Assembly (NCBI RefSeq): GCF_002117445.1
Contig: NZ_CP019937.1
Span: 342,001-406,000, forward strand
Origin: Ketogulonicigenium robustum
GTDB lineage: Bacteria > Pseudomonadota > Alphaproteobacteria > Rhodobacterales > Rhodobacteraceae
Length of the DNA stretch: 64,000 bases
Reading direction: 5' to 3'
Shown here piece by piece: positions 33,611 through 42,311 of this stretch. Every line of letters starts with the position of its first letter. The first letter of the stretch is position 1. The translations under genes were made by a program, and so were the position numbers. The notes under the pieces were generated by a model. The model ran no database searches. It was not told the DNA's origin and saw only the letters and a program-made list of their open reading frames with translations.

Positions 33611-34606
33611 ATGACCCTTGATGCAGCGTTGAAACCGCATGACCGCCTTGCCGCCGCGCTTTCGGATGATCTGGCGCAGGTGACGCAGACGCTGCACGAC
33701 TACATGCAGTCGGATTATGCCCCGCGCATTCCGCAGGTTTCGGCCCACCTGATCGACGCTGGCGGCAAGCGCTTGCGCCCGATGCTGACCGTCGCTGCGG
33801 CGCGGCTGTGCGGGTATACGGGGCCGCACCATATCCATCTGGCCGCGACAGTGGAATTCATCCACACCGCCACGTTGCTGCATGATGATGTGGTGGATGA
33901 AAGCAAGCAGCGGCGCGGGCGCCCCACGGCGAACCTGCTGTGGGACAATATGTCGTCGGTTCTGGTGGGCGACTATTTGTTCTCGCGCGCGTTTCAGTTG
34001 ATGACGGTTACGGGGTCGATGCCGATTTTGGCGGCGCTGGCCGATGCCTCGGCCACGATTGCCGAGGGCGAGGTGCTGCAACTGACCACCGCCCGCGATC
34101 TGGGCGCGACCGCCGACACCTATATCCGCGTGGCGCGCGGCAAAACGGCTGCGTTGTTTTCGGCGGCCACCAAGGTCGGCGCGATGCTGGCCGATGTCAG
34201 CGCGGCGCAGGTGCAGGCGATGCACGATTACGGTGACGCGCTGGGGATTGCCTTCCAGATCGCCGACGACCTGCTGGATTATACGGGAACCGATGCCATC
34301 GGCAAAAACCGCGGCGACGACCTGCGCGAAGGCAAGCTGACCCTGCCGGTGATCTACGCGCTGGCCCAAGCCGACGCCGACGAACGCATTTTTTGGGAGC
34401 GGACCATCGGCAAAGGTGACGTTGGCGACGATGATCTGGCCGAGGCGCTGCGCATTATGACGCGCCACGGCGCATTGGCCGAAACCGCCGCCGAGGCGCG
34501 CCGTTGGTCGGCCCGCGCCAAGGCGGCCCTGCAGGCGTTGCCGGACCAACCCTTGCGCGACATGCTGGCCGATCTGGCCGATTTCGTGGTCGAACGCCTT
34601 AGCTGA
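33611..34606 (+). CDS. Polyprenyl diphosphate synthase (octaprenyl/decaprenyl type)
   Basis: A 331-residue trans-isoprenyl diphosphate synthase that makes the ubiquinone side-chain precursor. First aspartate-rich motif LLHDDVVDESKQRRG near residue 95, second QIADDLLDYTG near 218, lysine-rich GGKRLRPMLT near 54. Chain length is set near the first motif; sequence resembles IspB and decaprenyl synthases, and the product (C40 or C50) cannot be decided. AAGGACGCC precedes the ATG. It converges on ispE with an eight-base overlap. Functionally linked to ubiA at 45.7 kb. Confidence 0.93.
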   Translation: MTLDAALKPHDRLAAALSDDLAQVTQTLHDYMQSDYAPRIPQVSAHLIDAGGKRLRPMLTVAAARLCGYTGPHHIHLAATVEFIHTATLLHDDVVDESKQRRGRPTANLLWDNMSSVLVGDYLFSRAFQLMTVTGSMPILAALADASATIAEGEVLQLTTARDLGATADTYIRVARGKTAALFSAATKVGAMLADVSAAQVQAMHDYGDALGIAFQIADDLLDYTGTDAIGKNRGDDLREGKLTLPVIYALAQADADERIFWERTIGKGDVGDDDLAEALRIMTRHGALAETAAEARRWSARAKAALQALPDQPLRDMLADLADFVVERLS

Positions 34607-35552
34607 GGAGCTGCGCAGGCGAGACCCACCAGTTTTGTTTGGTGATCTGGATTGACCGCGCCGCGTTGCGTGCAACCCCCATATCGCGTGCGAATCCGAT
34701 GCACGTCGCGCCCGACCCGGACATGGCCACATGAGCGATACCGGGGGTGCGGCGTAGGGTCTCCAACGCGTCGGTCACCTCGGGCGCGAGGGATTCGGCG
34801 GACGACTGCAGATCGTTGCGCAACCCTGCCAGCCACGCGACCTGCGATTCGAAATCGCCCGCTGCGGGTGCAATCTGAGAAATTGGCGCGTTATCTTTTT
34901 GCGTCAGCGCGGCAAACACATCGGGCGTCGCCAGCTCGACCATGGGGTTCACCAGCACCAGCCCGCATCGCATGATGCCTTGCAGCGGGGCGATATCTTC
35001 GCCAATGCCTTGCATGCGTTGGGGTGTTGGCGCACCAAGACAGACCGGCACATCAGCGCCTAAGGCTAACACTTCGGGGTGATCGGCGGGCAGCGGCTCG
35101 ACCTGCCAGTACCGCGCCAACAACCGTAGAGCCGCCGCAGCATCTGCCGACCCGCCGCCAAGGCCCGCCGCCGTCGGCAGCAGCTTGTTCAGTTTTATCG
35201 CGCCGCCTTTATCGACATTGCGCACGCGCCGCAGCGTTTCGGCGGCGCGCAGCACCAGATTATCGGCGCCCGCTGGCACCCGATGGGCAAAGGGGCCGAT
35301 GATGGTCAGCGACAGCGTTTGCGCGGGAATAACGGTGATCTCGTCCCCGATACTGGCAAAGGCGACGATGCTATCCAGCAGGTGGTAGCCGTCAGGCCGC
35401 TGGCCCGTCACATGCAGGGCCAAGTTCAGCTTTGCGGGGGCGAATTCCTGCAGCGGCACGGGGGCAGCGACGGGGCGGGCGGCGTTCGGCACCACCAGCG
35501 GTTCGGCGGGAGCACCACGGCGGCGCAGGAACGAGAAGAAACGCTTCAACAT
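34599..35552 (-). CDS. ispE: 4-diphosphocytidyl-2-C-methyl-D-erythritol kinase
   Basis: A 317-residue GHMP kinase of the MEP isoprenoid pathway. Substrate and ATP motifs are APAKLNLALHVTGQRPDGYH (about 39-58) and the glycine-rich PTAAGLGGGSADAAAAL near 135, with SGSGATCIG near the C-terminus. A 38-residue basic and proline-rich lead precedes the usual N-terminus. The start ATG comes one base after the TGA of the TPR gene, indicating coupled translation, and no closer in-frame start has a ribosome-binding site. It provides precursors for the polyprenyl synthase encoded convergently. Confidence 0.94.
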   Translation of the reverse strand: MLKRFFSFLRRRGAPAEPLVVPNAARPVAAPVPLQEFAPAKLNLALHVTGQRPDGYHLLDSIVAFASIGDEITVIPAQTLSLTIIGPFAHRVPAGADNLVLRAAETLRRVRNVDKGGAIKLNKLLPTAAGLGGGSADAAAALRLLARYWQVEPLPADHPEVLALGADVPVCLGAPTPQRMQGIGEDIAPLQGIMRCGLVLVNPMVELATPDVFAALTQKDNAPISQIAPAAGDFESQVAWLAGLRNDLQSSAESLAPEVTDALETLRRTPGIAHVAMSGSGATCIGFARDMGVARNAARSIQITKQNWWVSPAQLLS

Positions 35553-35556
35553 CCGG

Positions 35557-37293
35557 TCAACCGTCGCTTTCCGCTACGCTTTCGGGCGCTTGCAGGCCAT
35601 TGTGCAGCTTGTCCCGAATCGCCTCTATTGTCTCGGGCTCCATATCTTGGGGGGCGTTGGGGCCGGTGGCGAACGACAGGGCGCGCTGCCATTGAAAACG
35701 CGCCTCGCGCTTGCGCCCGACCTGCCAATAGGCGTCGCCAAGGTGGTCGTTGATCTCGTATTCCACAGGCTCCAGCGTGACGGCGCGTTCCAACTGGACA
35801 ACGGCCTCGTCGTAGCGGCCCAGCCGGAAATACGCCCAGCCGAGGCTGTCGACGATCGCACCGTTGTTCGGGTCAGCGGCAATTGCGCGTTGGATCAGCC
35901 CCAGACCTTCGTCCAGCTGTTCGTTGCGGTCGATCAGCAGATATCCCAGATAGTTCGAGATCAGCGGCTGGTCAGGCGCCTCGGTCAGTGCGGCGCGCAG
36001 GTCGGCCTCGGTCTGCGGCCAGTCGCGCAGTTGGTGGTGGCTGACGGCGCGGTTGAAGAACAGCGGCCAGCGATTGCCGCCCTCGGGTGTTGCGTCGATT
36101 GCTGCGCTATAGGCGGCGACCGCCTCGGCATTGCGGCCAAGGCTGCGCTGCAAGCCGCCCAGAACCGCGTTGTAACTGGGGTTTTGCGGGTTGGCGGCGG
36201 CCAGATCGGTCACAATCGGAATGGCGTCTTCGACCTGATCGTGGTCGGCCAGCAAAAGCGCGCGACCCATCGCGGCCGCATTCGCGTTGGGTGAATCGGC
36301 GGGGACTGCGGCATAGGCGGCCTCGGCCAGTTCCAGATTGCCAAGGTCGGCCAGGATGCGCGCGACGCCCAGTTGCGCGCCATCATGTGTCGGGTCGATC
36401 CATGTCGTCAGGCGCGAGTAAAGCAGCGTGACGAACCGGTCGTCACTTTGCGCGGCCACCTGGGCCAGCGCATAAAGCGCCTCGGCAACGCCCTGCGCGG
36501 GGGTGCGCAGACGGGTGAACGGCACCGCCTCGTCCGCGACCAGACGGGCGCGAAGCTCTTGCGCCTCGGGCAGGGGGTAGTCGTGGAAAAAGTCGTCCAG
36601 AACCGCGATGGCGCCCGCATTGTCATCCAGCTGGCTGCGGATCTCGGCCAAAGCCAGAACGGCGGGGCCGGTCATGCTGATCCCATCGGCCATGGGTTGC
36701 GACAAGGCGGCGTTCGCGCCTTCGAAATCGCCCATCATGGCCAGCGCCAAGCCCTTGTGAAACTGGGCAACAACTCGCGCGGGCGGGTTTTCTATCATCT
36801 CGTCAAAGGCCGACAGGGCATCGGCTGTCTCGCCCAGCCCCAGATGACCCCATGCGCGGGCAAGGCCGTCGATCATCGGGCCGGCGGAATAGCCTGCTTC
36901 CAGCTGCTGGTACATGCGGCGCCAATCGCTATCGATCACGGCTTGTGCCAGCAGCACGGTGTTGGCCAACTGGTTGCTGTGGCCCGCTGCAGTAATGGTC
37001 TGCGCCAGTGCAACGCTGCTCTCGCGGTCGCCCGCGCCCAGCGTGGTGGCCAAGGCATCGCTGGCGATCGACATGTTCGTCGGATCAGCCTGCAGCGCCT
37101 GTTTCAGCCATGGGGCGGCTTCGATGAAATCGTCGTGTATCGCTGCGACGCGACCAGCCAGATAGGCCCCGCGATCAATGGGCGCATCCTGCGCCAAAGC
37201 CCAGAGGCCCGGCGCCAAAGCCATCACCGCCGACAAGATCGCCGTCGACATTGCCGAGGGTCGTGCCCGTAAAGAACGAATCGCAAATGGCAC
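35557..37293 (-). CDS. Tetratricopeptide-repeat protein, exported
   Basis: A 578-residue repeat protein with a signal-peptide-like N-terminus (MSTAILSAVMALAPGLWALAQDAP). Degenerate TPR units run through the whole length; the clearest are near the C-terminus (NNGAIVDSLGWAYFRLGRY, YEINDHLGDAYWQVGRKREA). I chose the GTG at 37293 because AGGAG lies exactly six bases upstream; the ATGs further upstream have no site. Proteins of this type scaffold envelope or secretion complexes; no partner can be named. Coupled with ispE downstream, an arrangement common in Rhodobacterales. Confidence 0.85.
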   Translation of the reverse strand: MPFAIRSLRARPSAMSTAILSAVMALAPGLWALAQDAPIDRGAYLAGRVAAIHDDFIEAAPWLKQALQADPTNMSIASDALATTLGAGDRESSVALAQTITAAGHSNQLANTVLLAQAVIDSDWRRMYQQLEAGYSAGPMIDGLARAWGHLGLGETADALSAFDEMIENPPARVVAQFHKGLALAMMGDFEGANAALSQPMADGISMTGPAVLALAEIRSQLDDNAGAIAVLDDFFHDYPLPEAQELRARLVADEAVPFTRLRTPAQGVAEALYALAQVAAQSDDRFVTLLYSRLTTWIDPTHDGAQLGVARILADLGNLELAEAAYAAVPADSPNANAAAMGRALLLADHDQVEDAIPIVTDLAAANPQNPSYNAVLGGLQRSLGRNAEAVAAYSAAIDATPEGGNRWPLFFNRAVSHHQLRDWPQTEADLRAALTEAPDQPLISNYLGYLLIDRNEQLDEGLGLIQRAIAADPNNGAIVDSLGWAYFRLGRYDEAVVQLERAVTLEPVEYEINDHLGDAYWQVGRKREARFQWQRALSFATGPNAPQDMEPETIEAIRDKLHNGLQAPESVAESDG

Positions 37294-37389
37294 GCTGTGC
37301 TCCTGCCCTTTTTTCATAAGGTTAGGCGTCAACGCGCGCGGTCGCAATGCACAGCCGCGTTGACGGCGCGATCGGGGCGGATTGCCGCG

Positions 37390-39063
37390 CTACATTCCGG
37401 GGTAATTCGGCCCCTCACCCCCCTGCGGCGTGACCCATGTGATGTTTTGCGACGGGTCTTTTATGTCGCAGGTTTTGCAATGCACACAGTTTTGCGCGTT
37501 CACCTGAAAACGCGGGCCATCGGCATCGGTAATCACCTCGTAAACGCCGGCGGGGCAATAGCGTTGGGCGGGTTCGGCAAAGCGCGGCAGGTTCACGGCG
37601 ATCGGTACGGAGGGATCGGCCAGATGCAGGTGGCTGGGCTCGTCCTCGGCGTGGTTGGTGCCGGAATAGGCCAGATTCGTGGCGCGATCGAACGACAAGA
37701 TGCCGTCGGGCTTGGGGTAGGCGATGGGCTGGTGGCGGGCGGCAGGCTCGGTCGCGGCGGCGTCGGTTTTGCCGTGGCGCAACGTGCCGAAGGGCGACCA
37801 TTTCAGCAGGGTTTGACACCACATCTCGGCCCCGCCCAGCAGCAGCCCGCCCAGCAGGCCAAAGCGTCCATTCAATGGCGCAATATTGCGCACGGGGCGC
37901 AGGTCTTGTCCCACGGGGCCGTTGCGCAGCGCATCGTCATAGGCGGCGACGGCATCGCCCGACCGCCCCTGTTCCAGCGCGGCAAAGGCGGCTTCGGCAG
38001 CCTCGATCCCCGATTGCATCGCGTTGTGGTTGCCCTTGATGCGGGGCAGGTTCACCAGCCCCGCCGCGCAGCCCAGCAACATCCCCCCCGGGAAGGCCGA
38101 CTGCGGGATCGACTGGAAGCCCCCCTTGGTCACCACGCGGGCACCATAGCCGATGCGCTTGCCACCCTTCAGCACTGCCGCAATCGCGGGGTGATGCTTG
38201 AAGCGTTGGAATTCTTGATACGGGTCCAGATAGGGGTTCGCGTAGTTCAGATCGACGATCATGCCAACCGACACCTGCCCGCCTGCGGCATGATAAAGAA
38301 ACCCGCCCCCCGTATTGCGCAGGCCCAGCGGCCAGCCCAACGTGTGCACAACGCGGCCCGGCACGTGGTGGGCAGGGTCGATTTCCCACAGCTCTTTCAA
38401 CCCGAGGCCGAATTTCGGCACGTCCGCCGCGCCATCCAGCTGGTAGCGGGCGATGACCTGTTTGGAGAGCGACCCGCGCGCGCCTTCGGCCAGCAGGGTA
38501 TATTTGCCGTGCAGGGCGACACCGGGTTCGTATTGCGGGCCCGGGATACCGTCGGGGATGCCGTCAGCCTTGATCCGCCCGAATTCGCCGGCGACGACGC
38601 CTTGCACCGCGCCCGCCTCGTCATAGATCAGCGCGCTGGCCGCCATGCCGGCGAAAACCTCGACACCCATGGCCTCGGCCTCGGCCGCCATCCAGCGCGT
38701 GACCTCGCCCATCGAGACGATGAAATTACCGTCGTTGTGCATCAGCGGGGGCAGTAGGGCTTGTGGCAGGGCGATCTGGCCAGATTTGCCCAGCAGCAGC
38801 ATGTGATCTTCGGTGACGGGCTGTGTGATGGGGGCGCTACGTTCGCGCCAATTGGGCAGCAGGCGCGTCAGCGCGGCCGTGTCCAAGATCGCACCAGAGA
38901 GAATATGGGCGCCAACCTCGGACCCTTTTTCCAGCACGACCACCGACAAATCCGGCGAAAGCTGCTTGAACCGGATCGCCGCCGCCAGCCCCGCTGGGCC
39001 TGCACCCACGATGATGATGTCGTATTCCATCACGTCGCGTTCGATTTGCTGGTCGTTCGGCAT
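37390..39063 (-). CDS. Electron transfer flavoprotein-ubiquinone oxidoreductase
   Basis: A 557-residue membrane-associated enzyme passing electrons from ETF to ubiquinone during fatty-acid and amino-acid oxidation. FAD site IIIVGAGPAGLAAAIRFKQ at residues 15-35; conserved SGAILDT and the C-terminal [4Fe-4S] cluster cysteines in YCPAGVYEV and NAQNCVHCKTCDIKDP; the family ending GGEGPNYPGM is intact. Full length. It is a single-gene unit; an upstream neighbour is greA, transcribed divergently. Confidence 0.96.
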   Translation of the reverse strand: MPNDQQIERDVMEYDIIIVGAGPAGLAAAIRFKQLSPDLSVVVLEKGSEVGAHILSGAILDTAALTRLLPNWRERSAPITQPVTEDHMLLLGKSGQIALPQALLPPLMHNDGNFIVSMGEVTRWMAAEAEAMGVEVFAGMAASALIYDEAGAVQGVVAGEFGRIKADGIPDGIPGPQYEPGVALHGKYTLLAEGARGSLSKQVIARYQLDGAADVPKFGLGLKELWEIDPAHHVPGRVVHTLGWPLGLRNTGGGFLYHAAGGQVSVGMIVDLNYANPYLDPYQEFQRFKHHPAIAAVLKGGKRIGYGARVVTKGGFQSIPQSAFPGGMLLGCAAGLVNLPRIKGNHNAMQSGIEAAEAAFAALEQGRSGDAVAAYDDALRNGPVGQDLRPVRNIAPLNGRFGLLGGLLLGGAEMWCQTLLKWSPFGTLRHGKTDAAATEPAARHQPIAYPKPDGILSFDRATNLAYSGTNHAEDEPSHLHLADPSVPIAVNLPRFAEPAQRYCPAGVYEVITDADGPRFQVNAQNCVHCKTCDIKDPSQNITWVTPQGGEGPNYPGM

Positions 39064-39197
39064 CTGGCGGCCCTATGGTTTTCTGGCATGCAGCTATGGT
39101 ATGTCGTCGTTACCCGAGGGGGCCGGCACGCACAACCTGCGCGCCCCCAGCGCACCCCGCCGATCCGCCCAAACCCCTTGAAAAACAGCCTCTGCCC

Positions 39198-39254
39198 TTG
39201 ACTTCCCCGTGATTGGGCGCGTTATGAACATAACGCATGCCGGAAAAATCCGGC
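39198..39254 (+). promoter_or_regulatory. greA promoter region with a perfect 18-base palindrome and 5' hairpin
   Basis: TTGACT (39198-39203) may be the -35 element, with a weak -10 TATGAA (39223-39228) at 19 bases. The latter overlaps GCGTTATGAACATAACGC (39219-39236), with eight-base arms and a two-base centre. Just downstream GCCGGA AAAA TCCGGC (39239-39254) forms a six-pair hairpin in the leader before the greA ribosome-binding site. Confidence 0.45.
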
Positions 39255-39272
39255 CCAACGAGCATGAGGACC

Positions 39273-39743
39273 ATGGAAAAGATTCCGCTGACCCGCGCCG
39301 GTTTCGACAAACTGGATGTTGAGCTGAAACAACTGAAGTCGGTCGAGCGGCCCGCCATCATTGCGGCCATCGCCGAAGCACGCGCCCACGGCGACCTGTC
39401 CGAGAATGCAGAGTACCATTCGGCCAAAGAAAAGCAGTCCTTCATCGAAGGCCGTATCAAAGAGCTGGAGAGCGTGATTTCGCTGGCCGAGGTTATTGAC
39501 CCGTCGCGGATGTCGGGTTCGATCAAATTCGGTGCTACAGTGACGTTGGTCGACGAAGAGACCGACGAAGAAAAGGCCTATCAAATCGTTGGCGAATACG
39601 AAGCCGACATCGAAAGCGGTCGGCTGAACATCAAATCCCCCCTCGCACGGGCGCTGATTGGCAAAGATGTCGGCGACAGTGTCGAGGTTCGCACCCCCGG
39701 TGGGGACCGGAACTACGAAGTCCTCAATATCGCCTATACCTAG
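39273..39743 (+). CDS. greA: Transcription elongation factor GreA
   Basis: A 156-residue factor that rescues backtracked RNA polymerase by stimulating transcript cleavage. N-terminal coiled coil with the acidic tip [11 protein letters not shown] (about residue 37-47), then the FKBP-like C-terminal domain with [18 protein letters not shown] and [17 protein letters not shown] stands a few bases before the ATG at 39273. An upstream in-frame ATG at 39237 lies inside the palindromic promoter and is unlikely to be used. Confidence 0.96.
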   Translation: MEKIPLTRAGFDKLDVELKQLKSVERPAIIAAIAEARAHGDLSENAEYHSAKEKQSFIEGRIKELESVISLAEVIDPSRMSGSIKFGATVTLVDEETDEEKAYQIVGEYEADIESGRLNIKSPLARALIGKDVGDSVEVRTPGGDRNYEVLNIAYT

Positions 39744-39822
39744 GGGGTTTGGGGGTGGCGGGTAGCCGCCGCAGGCCGCGCAAGGCATTGTAAGTGCCGC
39801 ATAAAAATACGGGAAGAGCAGT

Positions 39823-40794
39823 ATGAAACCGTTTCGCAGCCCCTCGCAAGACAAGTCGTCCCAACCCGCCCCATCCAACGGGGGCGCAGGGCCGCTGGCA
39901 GGATTACCCCTTCCCGCGATTGCCGCCGCCGTTTGGGTGGTTGCGTCGTTGGTGATGATCATCGCCTTTCCCGGTGCCGAATCGACCGCGTTTGACGGGT
40001 TGCGGTTCATGCTGGGGGCGCTGGTTGTGATGGTCCCCCCCAGCCTGATCGGGCTGGCCGTTCTGGTTTTGCGGCTGGCCGAGGTTGTGGCCCAGCCCGC
40101 CGCCCCCTTGGTTCCGGCAGCGCCGCCCCGCCAAACGCCGCCCCAAACATTGCAACAAACCGCGCGGCCGGTAGCTGCCAGGGCCGAGGACGATGTGCCC
40201 CCCATGCCTGCCGTCAGCATGCCGCCGATGGGGCAATCGGCCGCCGCGCCCGCCGCCGGTGCCGCACGGCCCCGCGTGGCCCCGCGCCCGCCGCAACCCG
40301 AGGCCGCGCAAAACGACGTCCAATCGCTGTCGCGGGCGCAAATGGTCCGCGCCCTGAACTTCCCCGATAGCGCCGAGGATTACGAAGGTTTCGACGCACT
40401 TTCCCAAGCGCTGAGCCACCCTGACGCGCGCGCGGTTGTGCAGTCGGCGCAAGACATTCTGACGCTGCTGTCGCAAGACGGGCTGTATATGGATGACCTG
40501 CGTCCCGCGCAGACCGACCCGCAGCTGTGGCGCGCCTTCTCGCGCGGGCAGCGTGGGCCGAATCTGGATGCAATCGGGCAGTTTCCCGATGACAACGCGG
40601 TTGCACGCGCTGCTGCGCGCCTGAAGGCCGATGCGATTTTCCGCGATACCGCCCAGCATTTCCTGCGCAACTTCGACCGCATGTTCGAGGATTTCGAGGC
40701 CGATGCCTCGGACGATGACATCTTGCTGATGGCCGAAACCCGTAGCGCGCGCGCCTTTATGTTGATCGGTCGCGCCGCAGGCACTTTTGGCTAA
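39823..40794 (+). CDS. Hypothetical membrane protein with conserved C-terminal helical domain
   Basis: A 323-residue protein I do not recognise beyond its layout. Two membrane helices (about residues 28-47 and 60-85), then a roughly 90-residue Pro/Ala/Gln-rich linker (AAPPRQTPPQTLQQTARP), then a soluble C-terminal region of about 150 residues with acidic and aromatic content (MVRALNFPDSAEDYEGFDALSQAL, LRNFDRMFEDFE). The N-terminus is preceded by GGAAGAG. It follows greA after 79 bases and converges on the GNAT gene with a four-base stop overlap. Function unknown. Confidence 0.7.
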   Translation: MKPFRSPSQDKSSQPAPSNGGAGPLAGLPLPAIAAAVWVVASLVMIIAFPGAESTAFDGLRFMLGALVVMVPPSLIGLAVLVLRLAEVVAQPAAPLVPAAPPRQTPPQTLQQTARPVAARAEDDVPPMPAVSMPPMGQSAAAPAAGAARPRVAPRPPQPEAAQNDVQSLSRAQMVRALNFPDSAEDYEGFDALSQALSHPDARAVVQSAQDILTLLSQDGLYMDDLRPAQTDPQLWRAFSRGQRGPNLDAIGQFPDDNAVARAAARLKADAIFRDTAQHFLRNFDRMFEDFEADASDDDILLMAETRSARAFMLIGRAAGTFG

Positions 40795-41390
40795 AGGCTA
40801 ACGACCATCGTTGTCGTGCTGCGATAGCCGAATAAAACCCGCTGCCAGCCCAAGTGATCGGTGCTGGTGGCCTGGTAGCCGTTACGCTCATACAGGGCGC
40901 GGGCGCGGGCGTTGGTGTTCGCCACCTCTAGCCGGGCGCGGGTGAAGCCACGGCTGCGGCCCTCGGCAGCGAAGGCTGCCAGTAGTCGCGTCCCAATGCC
41001 GTTGCCACGCGCCTCGGGGGCGACAAACAACCCGTCCATTTGAAAGTCGGTATCGAGGGGTGAATCGCGGAACAACGCGTTCATCAGGCGCACGCGCCAT
41101 GCTGCACTGCGCTGGCCATAGGTCTGCAAAATGGCGAATCCGTGATCGTAAACAAGCCCGCCGTTTTCCGAACAAAACCCAACGACGCCTACTACAGCGC
41201 CAAGCTGGTCAATGGCGCAGATCGCATGGTCTTGGCGCAGGGCGAGTTGCAAAAAGCGCTGCGCTTGTTTGCGCGGGGCAAGAATAGGCCCCAGCTTGCG
41301 CCCGAACGCCTGCCAATAAAGGGCTGCCACGCGTGCGCGCTGCTGTTCTGGAAAACCCGATATGATGCTGATGGCGGCCGCAGCCGCCAT
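40791..41390 (-). CDS. GNAT family N-acetyltransferase
   Basis: A 199-residue acetyl-CoA-dependent transferase. The acetyl-CoA pyrophosphate-binding motif is VAPEARGNGIGTRLLAAF near residue 123-140, preceded by the beta strand MDGLFV and followed by NTNARARALYERNGY near 160-175, a classic GNAT ending. The substrate is unknown; relatives acetylate amino groups of small molecules or protein N-termini. The start overlaps the preceding stop by one base (TAATG), so it is coupled with the lipoprotein gene. Confidence 0.85.
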   Translation of the reverse strand: MAAAAAISIISGFPEQQRARVAALYWQAFGRKLGPILAPRKQAQRFLQLALRQDHAICAIDQLGAVVGVVGFCSENGGLVYDHGFAILQTYGQRSAAWRVRLMNALFRDSPLDTDFQMDGLFVAPEARGNGIGTRLLAAFAAEGRSRGFTRARLEVANTNARARALYERNGYQATSTDHLGWQRVLFGYRSTTTMVVSL

Positions 41391-42001
41391 TACAGCGTAA
41401 CGCGCGGCGCGGTAGTGTCGCGCAGGCTGCGGTTGTCGTCGGGGTCGTCTTCATAGATCATCTCGGTCTCGATCCCGGGCAGCGCGCCGAAACGACGCTC
41501 CAGTGCCTCGGGGAAGAACGATGTGCGGATGCCTTCAAACCCCGGCAACTGCTTCAGCAGACGGCTGATCGAATTCGTGCACATGGATTTGCTGACAGGG
41601 CCAGCATCGCGCGCAAGGGCAAAGGCCTGTTCCGCGACGGGCGCGGGTACGGCGATGCGTTGGGCGACGATGTAATAGGTTTTGCGCGCGTGATACGATA
41701 GGTAACGCGCCTCCTCGATCGGTGAAAAACCGTAGAGGAGGTCGTTGCGTTCTGCCAAAGCGCTGCTGATCCAGCTGCCTGCAGGGTCAAACAGCACGCG
41801 CTGGCTGGCATTGATCAGCAGGGCGCTGTGGGCGCCGTTGCCGCTGCCGACATTGCGCACCGTGAACAGCCGCAGGTAGGGCGCCTCATCGCTGCGATAG
41901 GCCACGCGCTGCACGGCATCATCGGTTGCCCAGATGCCCTGTGCAGCGCAGCCTGCCACCGCAAGCGGCAGGCCCAGCAGAAATGCGCGGCGCGCGATCA
42001 T
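41390..42001 (-). CDS. Predicted lipoprotein, possibly a permuted papain-fold hydrolase
   Basis: A 203-residue protein with a lipoprotein signal peptide: basic RR, hydrophobic stretch, and lipobox AVAGC with Cys18. In the mature part GNGAHSALLIN (His58) with DPAGSW and later SKSMCTNSISRLL (Cys141) look like a histidine-first, cysteine-second catalytic arrangement, as in permuted NlpC/P60-type and DUF4105-like proteins. This is inference from the motif order only. It sits directly after the COX subunit IV gene (16 bases) and is coupled to the GNAT gene. Confidence 0.65.
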   Translation of the reverse strand: MIARRAFLLGLPLAVAGCAAQGIWATDDAVQRVAYRSDEAPYLRLFTVRNVGSGNGAHSALLINASQRVLFDPAGSWISSALAERNDLLYGFSPIEEARYLSYHARKTYYIVAQRIAVPAPVAEQAFALARDAGPVSKSMCTNSISRLLKQLPGFEGIRTSFFPEALERRFGALPGIETEMIYEDDPDDNRSLRDTTAPRVTL

Positions 42002-42017
42002 GACGCGGTGCCGCAGA

Positions 42018-42149
42018 TCAGAGGAAAATCGCCCCGAGGATCACCAGAACGGCCGAGCAAACGTAACCGATCACCATCAGGCGCACGAAGCTTTTGTAGG
42101 TCGCTTCTTGCTCGGTGACGTCCATCGAACCATGCTTGTATTCGGCCAT
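42018..42149 (-). CDS. aa3-type cytochrome c oxidase subunit IV
   Basis: A 43-residue single-span protein matching the small bacterial subunit IV of aa3 oxidases (COX4_pro_2): charged N-terminus MAEYKHGSMDVTEQEATYKSF, then one helix (VRLMVIGYVCSAVLVILGAIF). It packs in the oxidase without being essential for catalysis. A perfect AGGAGG stands ten bases before the ATG. This family is typical of Rhodobacterales and supports that assignment. The main oxidase genes are not in the window. Confidence 0.92.
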   Translation of the reverse strand: MAEYKHGSMDVTEQEATYKSFVRLMVIGYVCSAVLVILGAIFL

Positions 42150-42244
42150 AATTGCCTCCTGTCAAAATGCTTGCCGACTGCGTAAACTATTCCGGCGGCA
42201 CTGTCATCAGCCCTAGTGCGCGAAACAGCGAATTCCTGACGGGC

Positions 42245-42290
42245 CTGAACCCTTGGCAGCTTTGGCCAAGCGGCGTATGGCAGGGTTCAG
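42245..42290 (+). promoter_or_regulatory. Inverted repeat in the leader of tsaC/sua5
   Basis: Perfect nine-base arms CTGAACCCT (42245-42253) and AGGGTTCAG (42282-42290) lie 21 bases before the GTG start. The 28-base interior holds a competing hairpin, CTTGGC (42252-42257) with GCCAAG (42265-42270), so two mutually exclusive folds are possible. Confidence 0.4.
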
Positions 42291-42311
42291 TTCACGACGA
42301 CGAGGTTTCAG

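Noticed and set aside
37297-38757. 486-codon open frame antisense to the ETF-quinone oxidoreductase gene
   Set aside because: Composition is that of a shadow frame, with no recognisable domain, while the ETF-QO match on the other strand is full length.
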